A stretch of 64,000 nt of DNA, from positions 9,781,506 to 9,845,505 of the forward strand of contig CM018052.1 of assembly GCA_008638375.1 (NCBI GenBank). The letters are read 5' to 3'. The notes under the pieces were generated by a model. That model made no database searches. It saw only the letters and a list, made by a program, of their open reading frames with translations, and was not told the origin of the DNA. The position numbers and the translations under genes are program-made. This document shows, piece by piece, positions 47,405-58,391 of the stretch. Origin of the DNA: Nyssa sinensis (lineage: Eukaryota > Streptophyta > Magnoliopsida > Cornales > Nyssaceae). Position 1 is the stretch's first letter; every line of letters begins with the position of its first letter.

Positions 47405-47562
47405 AAAGGGCTAGCCCAGTGCATGGGGCTCTCACCATTGCGGGGTTTGGGGAGGGTTAAACGTACGCAGCCTTACCCCCGTAAGTGGAGAGGCTGTTTC
47501 CGTGACTTGAACTTGTGACCAACAGGTCATAGTGTATCAACCTTACCATTGTGCCAAGATTA
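47405..47562 (-). mobile_element. Au-like SINE, second copy
   Basis: Reverse orientation: from 47405 GGGCTAGCCCAGTGCATGGG, the centre CCTTACCCCCGTAAGTGGAG, and the tRNA-like head to CATTGTGCCAAG at about 47562. Matches the body of 32708-32877 read backwards. No clear TSD. Confidence 0.8.
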
Positions 47563-48242
47563 AAATGAAGGACTACTGCAGGTAGGTTAAAATAATTGAC
47601 AACTTCCCCTTTTTTGTTTAGTATTTACTTTCTTTGCTGATCTGATCAACAATTAATCGATATATTTCTTAGACTTTTTTAGTATGGAAGTGTCTATTAA
47701 GTTCTTGGGAGAGCTTGTGTTGCTGAGGACAATTGGTAAATGGAGTTGCCACCTGGGTAATAGGCTGTTGTCCATGCTCATTTACTTATTTTACTGTTGT
47801 TTCCCTACTCTAGTTTTAGTAGTGAAAAGATTGGAAAAGCTCTAGAGGGATGTTCTGTGGGTGTTCAGCAAATGAGTTTAAGTATTTTGTGGTTGATTGG
47901 AAACCTATATATGATCCAAAGCAGTCTAGGGGGTTAGGTTTTAGGAATCTGAGGTGACCTTATTTAATAAGGCTTTGTTAGGGAAGTGGCTTTGGACTTG
48001 GAGGTATGCGGTGGAGGATGGATTGTTGTGTAATGGGAGCTAAGTACCCTAATCTCAGAATCACGAACACGGATAAGGACACGTGAACACAAAATTTCTT
48101 TAAAAAATAGAACATGGATACATCAAGGACAGATTATATACATATTTGTTATATGACCATATAATAAAAACCTAACATTATTTCAAAAAAAAACAAATGG
48201 TGTAAAAATGCACAAATCACAATAATATTATTAAGATATCAA

Positions 48243-48314
48243 ATTGATTGGTACCTCCACCTCTCCATATGGGAGGTTGAGGGTTCAACTCCCTATTAGG
48301 GGCAAAGTGTCTGT

Positions 48315-48362
<48 letters not shown>

Positions 48363-48372
48363 TTTACCTATA
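48243..48372 (+). mobile_element. SINE with internal (GC)n(GA)n
   Basis: Box B-like GGGTTCAACTCC (48280-48291) and an ending GATTTACCTATAAAAAAA. A GC/GA microsatellite (48313-48359) has expanded inside it. Confidence 0.62.
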
Positions 48373-48555
48373 AAAAAATTAATTAAAAATTTTGGAACTT
48401 GTTCATTTAACCGTTAACATCTATAAGCCAAGTTCCAGAACGAAATTGCTAATTACTATATAGAACATTTGTTAAAAAAAAAAAAAAAAAGCAGAGAAGA
48501 AGATGAGAAAAGGAGGGGGAAAATAAAAAATAGAGAAAACGTGTCAAAATGTATC

Positions 48556-48765
48556 AATCAAATTGGAATGTATTTACGGTTTGTATTTAGGGCTTGAATA
48601 AAGAAAAGAAAGAGAGAAGAGAGAATATAATAAGTGTTGGTTCTATTTCACTGACTACACAACACCAACTATTTATATTGTGCAAAAGAAGAAACGAAGA
48701 TTACAATATCGCCCATGCTTAAGTACTAGCTTATTACAAAAACTAAGAACTTAAAAACTCTAACA
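48556..48765 (-). repeat. Copia-2 3' LTR
   Basis: 210 bp, inner TGTTAGAG end on the element strand. Carries GAAAGAGAGAAGAGAG. The outer end is set from the TSD and lacks a canonical CA. Confidence 0.88.
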
Positions 48766-48791
48766 CTCCCCCTCAAGCTGGAGCATATAGA

Positions 48792-49190
48792 TCAAAGATG
48801 CCTAGCTTGGAACATAAAAGTCTTGAAGGTGGACCTAGCCAATGACTTGGTAAAAATATCACCTAGCTGAGCACCAAACTGAACATAAAGGGTGACAATC
48901 TGCTTCTGCACAATTAGATCTCGAATAAAGTGACAATCAACTTCAAGATGCTTTGTCCGTTCATGAAAAACTAGATTACTAGCAATGAAGATAGTTGCTT
49001 GATTATCACAATGCATGGTCATAGTAGATGGCACATCAACACCTATATCACAAAGAAGAGACCTAACCCACATTTTACACGCAGTATGAGCCATAGCACG
49101 ATATTCTGCCTTAGCACTAAAGCGTGCTACCGCATTTTGTTTCTTACTGTGCCACGTAACAAGATTACCACCAACAAATGTGCAATATCC
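48792..49190 (-). pseudogene. Copia-2 RNase H
   Basis: [32 protein letters not shown], and QLGDIFTKSLARSTFKTF. The start near 49150 (a TWHSKKQNAV-like block) reads in another frame. Confidence 0.88.
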
Positions 49191-49199
49191 AGAGGTAGA

Positions 49200-50170
49200 C
49201 TGCCTATCACTACAGTTACCTGCCTAGTCAGCATCAGAGAAACCAATAATTGATAAAATAGATGATGGTCTATAAAATAATCCCCTTCCTGGTGCTCCCT
49301 TAAGATATTGAAGAATACAACAAACAACCTCCCAATGAGGTTTACGAGGAGCATGCATAAACTCACTAACTACCCCAACAGCATAAGTGATATTTGGGTG
49401 TATCACTGTGAGATATATTAGCTTACCTACTAATCTTCTATGTCGTCCAGTATCCTCAAAAACTTCTCCATTTGTAGCATCTAACTTGACAGTAGAATCC
49501 ATCGGAGTATCAACAGGACGAGCACTAAGAGTACCAGTCTCAGAAAGTAAGTCCAAGACATACTTTCACTAACACAAACTTAAACCTTCCTTGGATCGAG
49601 CAACCTCAATCCCAAGAAAATAACGAAGTAAACCCAAATCTTTAGTGTGAAACTATTTACTAAAAAGAAACTTCAAACTAGCTATACCTGTTGAGTTATT
49701 CCCAATAATAATAATGTCATCCACATAAACTATCAAGACGATGATTCCAGAAGAGAAACGACGAGTAAATACAGAATGATCTGAGGTAGAGCGTTGGAAA
49801 CCTTACTGAACCACAACAGTACTAAACTTGTCAAACCATGCTCTTGGGGACTGTTTTAATCCATACAACACCTTTCGTAGCTTACAAACCAAATTTTCCT
49901 TGCTAGTCACGACATACCCTGGTGGTTAAACCATATAAACTTCCTCCTGTAAATCCCCATGAAGAAAGGCGTTCTTTATATCCAATTGATATAAAGGCCA
50001 GTCAAGGCTCGCTACAACTAAAAGAACTCTAACAGAATTCAGGCCGACAACCGGAGAGGTCTCACTATAATCCACACCATAAGTCTGAGTGTAGCCTTTA
50101 GCAACTAGACGAGCCTTCAAACGCTTAACAGAACTATCAGGATGATACTTCACAGCATAGACCCAACGTC
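49200..50170 (-). pseudogene. Copia-2 reverse transcriptase
   Basis: [40 protein letters not shown] (50140-49930), a YVDD region near 49720-49745 (plus-strand complement ATCCACATAAAC), and the end block LVGKLIYLTVIHPNITYAVG. Stops separate the blocks. Confidence 0.88.
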
Positions 50171-50236
50171 ACCTAATAGGTTGCTTATCAGAAGGAAGAG
50201 GAGTGAGATCCCAGGTTTGATTGTTATGAAGAGCTG

Positions 50237-51600
50237 TTATCTCCTCATCCATAGCCATTTTCCAACCAAGAGATGCAAATGCCTGGGAAAAAGAACTAGG
50301 AACAACCATAGAAGCCAACGAAGAAACGAAACAACGAAAAACAGAGAGATGATGAAGTGAGACAAAATTAGAAATAGGATGATGAGTACAACTACGAGTA
50401 CCTTTCTGTAAGGCAATAGGTAAATATGGAGAAGAGGGAGCCACAGACAGAGCAGTGGGTGAGACATCAGGCGGGACCTCAAGAGAAGCAGGCGATTGGG
50501 AAGAAGCAGGAGCCCATTGGATAACTTGTCAATCGTTGCTGCGCTGATAAACTTGTGCAGGAGGAGCAACCAAAGGAGAAGAGGAGGACCCAGAATCAGA
50601 CAAATGTGGTAAAGGAATCTCCCCCTGACGATAAGGAACCAAGGTAGACCCACGATAGTGTCCATGTGTTGAAAAAAGGTAACATCTGTATTGGTGTAAT
50701 ATCGATGAGAGATAGGGCCATAACAACGATAACCCTTCTGAGTATGAGCATAGCCCAAGAAAACACACTTGACAGAACGAGGAGACAACTTATTTCGACC
50801 AGGACTAAGAAAATGAACATAAGCTACACAACCAAAAACACGAGGGGTCAAACTAAAAGGTGAAACAAAAGGATAAAGAAGAGAAAAAGGAGACTGATTG
50901 GCCAAAACAGAGGATGGCATGCAATTAATGAGATAAGTAGCAGTCAAGACAGCATCAGCCCAATATGAATTTGGCATATGCATATTAAATAATAAAGTAT
51001 GAGCAACATCCAATAAATGACGATGCTTACGTTTAGCAACGCCATTTTGTTGAGATGTATGGGGACCAGTAGTCTGATGAATAATGCCATGTTTCTTGCA
51101 AAAAACATCCATAAAGGATTGAGTATATTCTCGTGCATTGTTAGATCAAAAAATGTTGATCCGTTTGTCTAATTGACCCAAGATTTCATTATAAAATGTA
51201 ACAAAGATTTTAGGCAATTCAGAACGATCTTTCAGAAGAAACAACCAAGTCATACGAAAAAAATTATCCACAAAGATTACAAAGTAGTGAAACCCAAAAG
51301 TACTTTTTATTCTTATAGGACCCCAAATATCTGAATGTACAATATTAAAAGGACTAGATTGACTACTGCTAAACTACGAGGAAAAGAACTACGATGATGC
51401 TTGCCTAATTGGCAAGTCTCACATTCTAAAACAGAAAGAAGACTCAAATTGGGAATAGCTTGACGTAATTTCTGCAATGAGGAATGACCCAAACGATATT
51501 TCTCAGCAATAGACTTGCCAAGATCCAAATAATAAAGATCATTGCGCTCATGCCCCGAACCAATCACCTTCTTCGTATTGAGATCCTAAAACACACAAGA
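50237..51600 (-). pseudogene. Copia-2 integrase
   Basis: Zinc-binding part RLGHSSLQKLRQAIPNL, then CETCQLGKHHRSSFPRS (51480-51370); core HQTTGPHTSQQNGVAKRKHR (51080-51010) and YWADAVLTATYLINCMPSSV. The GKHH and glutamate regions are readable, with frameshifts between. Confidence 0.88.
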
Positions 51601-52920
51601 AGAAGGGGAAAAAGTTACTGAACACTATAAAGACTTGGTCAATTGACTCACAGATAACAAATTGAAAGGAAAATGAGGTACAAATAAACTAGAAGACATG
51701 GAAAGAGATTCAATAGGATGGAGATCGCTAGTTCGAGAGGAACCATCAGCTAACACAATACGAGATTTTGAAGGGCAAAAATTAGAGAACAAAGAAGAAA
51801 TACTAGACATATGAGCACTAGCTCCAGAATCAATAATCCACGGAGCATGAGACTTCCCAATCACATATGCAGAATTACTTGTATTAGCTATAGTAGTAGT
51901 AGAGGTAGATAAATGAGGGGAAAGAGAAGACAACTGTTGTAGAAGCTGACTAAGTTGAGAAGTGATAGCATCATGAGAACTAGAAGGAACAGAACTGGGA
52001 TCCTTTGAAGATGTCAATGACACGGGAGGAGCAAAAGTATCATTCGATGTCTGATTAGCATGAGCTAGTCGTCCCTATTTATCCCAACAATAATCTTCAA
52101 TGTGCCCTGTACCACCACAATAAGTACATTTCCACTCAGAACGATTACCACGACCAATCCGTCCACCACGTCCAGAGCCTCGGCCACCACCACCACGATT
52201 ACCACTTGGATGAGAACGTTGGCCACCACCACAAAAACCACCACGATTACCATCACTAGGGATTAAAGTAGAGGACTCTCTAGAGGAGGAAGCAAACCCA
52301 CGAGTGAGAGAGGCACGCTAAAGGCAAGAGTAAGCATTGGCTGTAGTTGGAAGCTTCTTACTAGCCAAAATTTGATCTTTAAAGACACTACACTCGGAAT
52401 TGAGGCTAGACAAAAATAAGGCAACTTGAAATTCCTCACGCTGAAGACGCTAGACCTTTAAATTGGTACTCAATGGCTGATAAAGCATAAGCTCCTCCCA
52501 TAACCCCTTTAACGTACCATGGTGTTCTGTAAGAGGCTTGTCACCTTGTTTAGTGTTGAACATACGTTCAAAAATCTCATAAACTCGAGAGACGTTATGC
52601 TCATGAGAATGCATCTCTTCAAGAGCTGCCCATATCTTTTTGGCCGTGTCAAGAAGTTAAACATTTGCGATCACATAAGGCTCCATGCTAAGCCACAACG
52701 ATGTCATGATTAAGGAATTTTCACTCCACCAATCTTCTAAATCTTTTGCATCTGAAGGAGGTGGGTCTGCAGTAAGAGACTTGATTTTTTTCTTTGCACA
52801 CAGAAAAACTTTAAAGGCATGGGATCATGAATGATAATTATTGCCATTTAACTTCACAGAGGTAACCCATCTCATTGGCTCATCTACAATAGAATGTTGG
52901 GCATCGTCGGATGAAGCCAT
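51601..52920 (-). pseudogene. Copia-2 gag and protease
   Basis: Starts at an ATG complementing 52918-52920 (MASSDDAQHSIVDEPMRWVT). Gag: KLNGNNYHSWSHAFKVFL, LYQPLSTNLKV; zinc knuckle CTYCGGTGHIEDYC (about 52130-52090) after a Gly/Arg-rich stretch; protease WIIDSGASAHMSSISSLF (about 51840-51790). Three or more in-frame stops. The 5' leader 52921-53562 has no gene. Confidence 0.9.
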
Positions 52921-53562
52921 AAGGAGGAATCAACAGTAGTACTTCAACAAAAAACAATCACCACAACCACAGATTGTTGTACTAAGCCAAAAAATCAACA
53001 AAACAAAACACAGTAGTTGAAGAACACACCAAAAAACAATTGACCCAATCAGCTGTGTATGTATCTAGAACATAGAGAACCCCAAAATGATTTGAACAAG
53101 CCAAGAAACCAACCAACCAACCAAACCACCAACCGCGTCCAATAGTTCCTACCGACCACCAAAGAAGGTTCTTTTCATCCAAACATCAACAAAAAGGATA
53201 TGAACTGATAAAAAATGGTTGCAGATCATCTAGATGCATCCCATATGACTAGATCGAAGCACCAAAAAAGAGTGAATCCGTTTGAAAATACAGATCACAA
53301 ATCCAACCACTATTTTAAAAAAAAACATCCGAAAATAGGAAACTCCCCCTAAACAACCTCAAAAAATTTCAAAAAAATAACCGTAATACTCAAAAGCTTC
53401 TGACGACCCACCCAGCAGATTCCGGTGACTGGAATGTGCCAACGTCAACATGACATCATCACTTCGAATGTTGACGTCAGCCCTGGAATGCATAGTAATA
53501 GTTTCCTGTGTACTTTGACTATCTTCTAGTGATATTTAGCCTTCAATATTGCTTTGATACCA

Positions 53563-53772
53563 AGTCAAATTGATATGTATTTAGGGTTTGTATTTAGGGC
53601 TTGAATAAAGAAAAGAAAGAGAGAAGAGAGTATATAATTAGTGTTGGTTCTATTTTACTGACTACACATCACCAACTATTTATATTGTGCAAAAGAAGAA
53701 AAGAAGATTACAATATCGCCCATGCTTAAGTACTAGCTTATTACAAAAACTAAGAACTTAAGAACTCTAACA
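53563..53772 (-). repeat. Copia-2 5' LTR
   Basis: 210 bp, about 95 percent identical to the 3' LTR by eye. Confidence 0.9.
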
Positions 53773-54596
53773 GTATCCAAAATGTGTTTGAAATTCAAAA
53801 AATGAAAAAAAGTTGGACACTTTTTTTTCGTGTGTTTTATACGTGTCCGGTACATATCCAAACATGTTCCTATCTCACATGTATCCGACATTGATACATA
53901 AGCCAAAATAGAGTATTTGTGCTTCATGGATCCTAATGAATTGGTGGGGGAGTAGTGTACTAAATAAGTCAAATTCTATTGTTGGGTAGGGTCGTGGAAG
54001 AGTATTAGGATGGGATGGAATGGGATTTCGGTTGGAGAATGGTTAGAGGATTAAGTTTTGGCATGATTTGTGGTGTGGTGATACTCCTTTAGTGCAGTCC
54101 TCAAGTCTCATCAGAATTGCAATAAATAAGGAAGCTATTGTTTCTGAGTACTTGAGAAGATTGAGTGAAGGAGTTACATGAGAGGTTTTCTTTGCTAGAG
54201 CGGTTCAGGATTGGGAGTTAGAGGAAGTTATAACTTTTTACATGGTGTTGTATGATTTGGATTTAGGGGATGGATTGCAAGATGCAGTCTGGTGGGTGGG
54301 CTTCAGTAAGTACTACTATCATATAAATGTGCAACTACAAAGGAGATACAACCACTCAAGAGGAAGGATTGTTAAGAATACAAGAGAAGAGAATGATAGC
54401 ACAATATAGTTTGTTTAAACAAGAGAAATATAGGGAAGATATCTAAACCTTTAGCCTTAAGGATACATGCTTAGATAAAGGTTGGAGGAATTATCTATAC
54501 CTTCATACACTATGAGATAATAGGCTTTATGTTTACATCACCGTCATCGCATTAATCACTTACTTTTAGATCACTATTTACTTACTTTATATCGCC

Positions 54597-55591
54597 TGTT
54601 AAGCAACCAGTTGCTCCAAATGCTGAAGCTATTAGAGAATGGGTTAACAACGTATATGAAGCTATCAACACCAAGGATTTAAATAATGGCCTTTACTTAT
54701 CGTATCGGTTGTTATGTATTGGTTTTTTGACCATTCGATATTGACCCAGACAGATATATTGTTGAGACCAAAATTCCCAATTTTATAGGCGATACTGTTA
54801 CATATCTACTGATATGGTCATTACGGGCCGTTACAGATTGATACAACTGTTTTGAGTTTTGTTTTTTTTTTTTTTTTTTGGTTTTTTAATATTTGTTTTT
54901 AAAATTTTTTTTGTTTACAGAATTCTTTTCATCCCTATTTTTAAAAGATGTAAATACAAGAGAGATACCTAACAAAATATTGTGAAAAATTAAAACGAGT
55001 TATCAAAAAACTCGAGTCAATATGGCCTTGGAAAAGGCCTTTTGGGTTCAAGTTTTTGTTCCATAATTAATCACACCAAACTAATTTCCATACTCATAAC
55101 TATTTTTTTCTGTTATTTGTATTAGTTGTTGCAATGATATTCAAATGAAATCATAAAAATTCATATAAAAATAGTAAAACATCTTTATAGGTGTTACTTC
55201 TAGAAAATCTTTCTAGGTGTCTGAAAATAAAAAACTAATAATAAAAAACTAAATGTGTATCAGTGACTTTTAAGAGATTTGCTAATTTTAGAAAAACAGT
55301 CATAGTCGTAGTTTCCAATTTCCATTCCGGATGGCCCGATATTTCTGCTACCGTTACACTACGACCGCATCGTATCATGCGATTTAAATCCATTCTCAAC
55401 ACTCCCCCTCTACCATGAAAAAATGTGAAGTAGAACATAATGCAAATTCAAACGAAGAATAAATGTAAATGATGACACTTGGACTGAACACTTCTAGTAA
55501 TCAAGGCTTTGATACCATATTAAGCAACCAATTGTTTCAAAAGTTTAAGATACTAGAGAATGAGCCAATAATGTATATCAAGCTCTCAACA
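54597..55591 (-). mobile_element. TRIM, second copy, split by a MITE
   Basis: LTRs of 74 bp at 54597-54670 and 55518-55591, each running T.TTAAGCAACCA.TTG ... TCAACA. Minus-strand PBS ATGGTATCAAAGCC precedes 55518; purine tract complement ACTCCCCCTC at 55401-55410. Closely similar to the TRIM at 5793-6093. A MITE sits at the junction of left LTR and purine tract. No TSD seen for the TRIM. Confidence 0.82.
54673..55395. mobile_element. MITE inserted in TRIM (8-bp TSD)
   Basis: 723 bp. Left AAGGATTTAAATAATGG, right reverse complement GAATGGATTTAAATCG share GGATTTAAAT. TSD tcaacacc (54665-54672) and tcaacact (55396-55403), 7 of 8, so hAT-like. The interior has long A/T runs and no transposase. 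Confidence 0.75.
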
Positions 55592-55699
55592 CAACATCAC
55601 ACTATTCACTTGCTTTTACTTTATGTCCCATTCACATCTACTTTATTATATTACTTTATATTACATCATATTATTCATAACAATTTATGCCATACACAT

Positions 55700-57810
55700 G
55701 CTTAACCACCAGAATCAGAATCCGAGGATGATGGAAGCTGCTAAGGGTAACGTGTGTCCTTGTACGGCTTCAGGTGTACTATGTAAATTGGATGATCTGA
55801 TCTATGTCATCATTGGAGTATGAGTCAAAAAATAATATGAATTGTCTTGACATAATCCAAAGGATTGATATTAAGATTGTGGCAATCAAAAATCTCTTTG
55901 TGGAGCAGATTTCTAGGGAAATTTGCAAGATCAATGTTGTTAATCTTACACATATGGAGCCTCTTATATAATGGAAGATTGCCTAATCTTGACAATTTTG
56001 AAGAGAGTAATTTTCAAAAAATCATTGTGATATGTCTTGAAGACTGGTGCTATTCGTAGCATTATGGATGATGTGTCTTCTGAAGGAGAAAAGAACAAGG
56101 TTGAAGAGATTATCATATGTCAAAAAGGAATATGTTTGAAAAGATTTAACCATTTGAAGAACTATAATTATTTTTTTGTTAGCCTAGTAGAATTGCATTG
56201 AGCCAAACCTTGAGAATTTGACCAATCTCAAGCATTATTGATGTATGATATGAATCTACCGAATACCATAGTAGAAGGAAAGCTTTCTTGAAAAGAAATT
56301 GGTAAACAAAGAATTAAATGCAATGATGGATAAAAAAGGATACACATGATGGAAAGGTAAGTTTTAGAGAAGACCGTGATCAAGACCATATCTATAAATT
56401 AAAAATCTCTTGAAATCAAATATTTGATCTATACATTTAGATAAAAATGTTTTTCTCAAGGATTTGCTATTGAAGATGATGAGGCAGGTTTAATGGTTCA
56501 AGGGTAAAAATAATAGGGAAAATGGGTGAAGTAATTTTTTTGGGTCCTGGGGAGAAAATTCAGAAGAAATTTTTTTTTTTCCATTGATGTGTTTAATATC
56601 AAATTTCCATTGAGAAAACCAGTTCACAGATCACAACAACTGAGCCTGATGAAGAATTTTTTATTTAAACTGTAACACCTTGGGAAATGATGACATGCTG
56701 AGGAAATGATGGCCATAAGGGATTAAAACATTTCTATGCCTCTTGTGACTGCAAGAATTTAATTGCAAGTAAAATGATAATGCAAGTCTAGATCTTTAAC
56801 AGAACTACTATTATATCCATAAATATGTATGTGACCTTGAGGATCTTTTTCAAATACTGCGCCTTAAAACTAAACACTAGCATTTGTTTGAAGAATTCTT
56901 TTTCCATGAGAAGGAATTTTCAAAGAGGGTAAAGTCTTATAAAGTTTTTTAAAAGACTTCATTGCATTTGTGCATTGTTGACTCCATGGAGGGGCATTTT
57001 TCTTCAGCTTTGTTGTCAATGGAGTTATGTACCTATAAGAATATGTATAAAATCAGCTATGTAATTGACAATGCCAAGGAATTGTTGATTTTTCTTGAAA
57101 GAAAGATTGTCATTTGGAAAACCTATCCAAAAAAAAAAAAACCGAAAAAAAGAAAAAAAGATTGTCATTTGTAAAATCTGACAAACATGTGGCTGTAGTT
57201 GGCACTGACCTTCGGAGATATGCATACCAAAATTTTTGGTTCTCTAATTATCATCTTTTGCTCTAAAAGCATGATATCATATTATTGGACTAGAGAGTAA
57301 AATTGGTTGAGCAAAGAAGCATGAGAATCAATGTTAAGAGACAATAACAAGTATCATTAATGTATACAAGGGATTTTGACAAGATGGGTTTGCAAATTTT
57401 GATCACGGTCATTTAAATAATGATGGAGCAGTCTTCAAGCCAAAAGGCGTGACAATCTAGTGATAATAATGATTGGGAATGCAAAACCTTGTCTTTTGCC
57501 TTTTTTCAGAGTGGATGACAAACTGCTAGAAACTTGCTTTAAGATCAAATTTATAAAAAATTTGGGCTTATGGTAGATTCTCAAAACGAACTTCTCGCTT
57601 AGGGAAAGGAAATTTATTATCCATTAGGAAATAATCAAGAGGGTAATAGTTGATCATCAATCTGGGTTTGCCTCTTACTTGCTATGCTCTTTTATTGACA
57701 TAGAAAGCTTCACAAGCCTACTGAGATGTAGTGGGTTTGACAGGTCCTCATTCCAAATTCCTTTCAAATTGTTCTCATCCTTTGTGAAAGAGCACCAACT
57801 TTTTTTTTTA
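55700..57810 (-). pseudogene. Endogenous caulimovirid remnant, left arm of an inverted pair
   Basis: Minus-strand remains of a plant pararetrovirus polyprotein. Order from 57800 leftward: start of RT, a palm block near 57600-57650, the segment NIDSHASLLNQFYSLVQ near 57330-57270, a QQFLGIVNY block near 57100-57060, RNase H scraps near 56850-56950, then further polyprotein debris to about 55700. Stops and frameshifts are everywhere. The type resembles the endogenous florendovirus/petuvirus group; the genus is inferred. Non-functional. Confidence 0.72.
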
Positions 57811-58287
57811 TCTCTTTACACTTCAAAACGAACGAGGATATAAACCCTACAAAAGCCAGTTATAAAGAAATGCGTCCAGATAAATTATCAATTGACTCTT
57901 TAGGAACTTGAATAATTACAAAAGGAAGGACATGTTGGACCCACTTTGTCTACGTGGGCTTTTGAAGCTTTCGATTTCAATAAGAGTAAAGCAAGTTCGA
58001 GGCGAACTCAGATTGGTAGCCTTTTAATCATTTCTTGGTGGATAATAAATTTCCTCTCTCTAGGCCCGAAGTTCTTTTTCAAAATCCACCACAAGCTCAA
58101 ATTTTCTCAAAATTTGATCTTAAAGTAGGTTTCTGGCAGCTTGGCATTCACCTTGAATAAAGGCTAAAGACAGGGTTTTGCATTGCCAATCTTCATTGTT
58201 ACTAGATTATCATGGCTTTTTTTCTTGGATTGAAGATTTCTCCACCATTATTTTAAAATACCATGATCAAAATTTTCCAACCTATCC

Positions 58288-58391
58288 TCACCCTTGGGTT
58301 GGGTGAGTTGGGAAGAGGCTTGGGTAATAGCCTTAAGCTTTCAAGTTCCACTCCCACCCCGAGGGTCACTTACCTATAAAAAAAAAAAAAG
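58288..58391 (+). mobile_element. SINE inside the viral RT
   Basis: Ends CACTTACCTATAAAAAAAAA. The viral frame breaks at FQPIL and resumes near NALVYIDD. Short similar sequences CCAACCTATCCT (before) and CCAACCTACCT (after) may be the TSD. Confidence 0.65.

Larger units (their letters stand above)
48556..53772 (-). mobile_element. Ty1-copia retrotransposon, complete structure, TSD GTATC
   Basis: 5.2 kb with 210-bp LTRs at 53563-53772 (5') and 48556-48765 (3'), differing at about ten positions. PBS TGGTATCAAAGC just inside the 5' LTR (ending 53562); purine tract plus-strand CTCCCCCTCAAGCTGG from 48766. TSD GTATC at 48551-48555 and 53773-53777. Gag, protease, integrase, RT and RNase H occur in copia order, with several stops. 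A different family from copia-1. Confidence 0.94.
48054..53929. mobile_element. hAT-like MITE family 1, copy C, split by SINE and copia
   Basis: Starts CTCAGAATCACGAACACGG and ends GTATTTGTGCTTCATGG. TSD accctaat (48046-48053) and atcctaat (53930-53937), 7 of 8. Internal ATATGACCATATAATAAAAA and subterminal ACGTGTCCGG match copies A and B. The MITE proper is 48054-48242, about 48373-48550 and 53778-53929. Confidence 0.85.
47780..54340 (+). mobile_element. LINE fragment split by a MITE/copia nest
   Basis: Left part 47780-48053: a FKYFVVDWKPIYDPKQSRGL block. Right part 53938-54340: RIKFWHDLWCGDTPL, KEAIVSEYLRRLSEGV, AVQDWELEEV. These are consecutive parts of the LINE C-terminal half, so 48054-53937 is inserted DNA. 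Frameshifted. Confidence 0.82.

Noticed and set aside
50237..51112. Single 291-codon integrase gene
   Set aside because: Its second half is a frameshifted linker rich in Leu; only the first part is copia integrase, so it is kept as a pseudogene piece.
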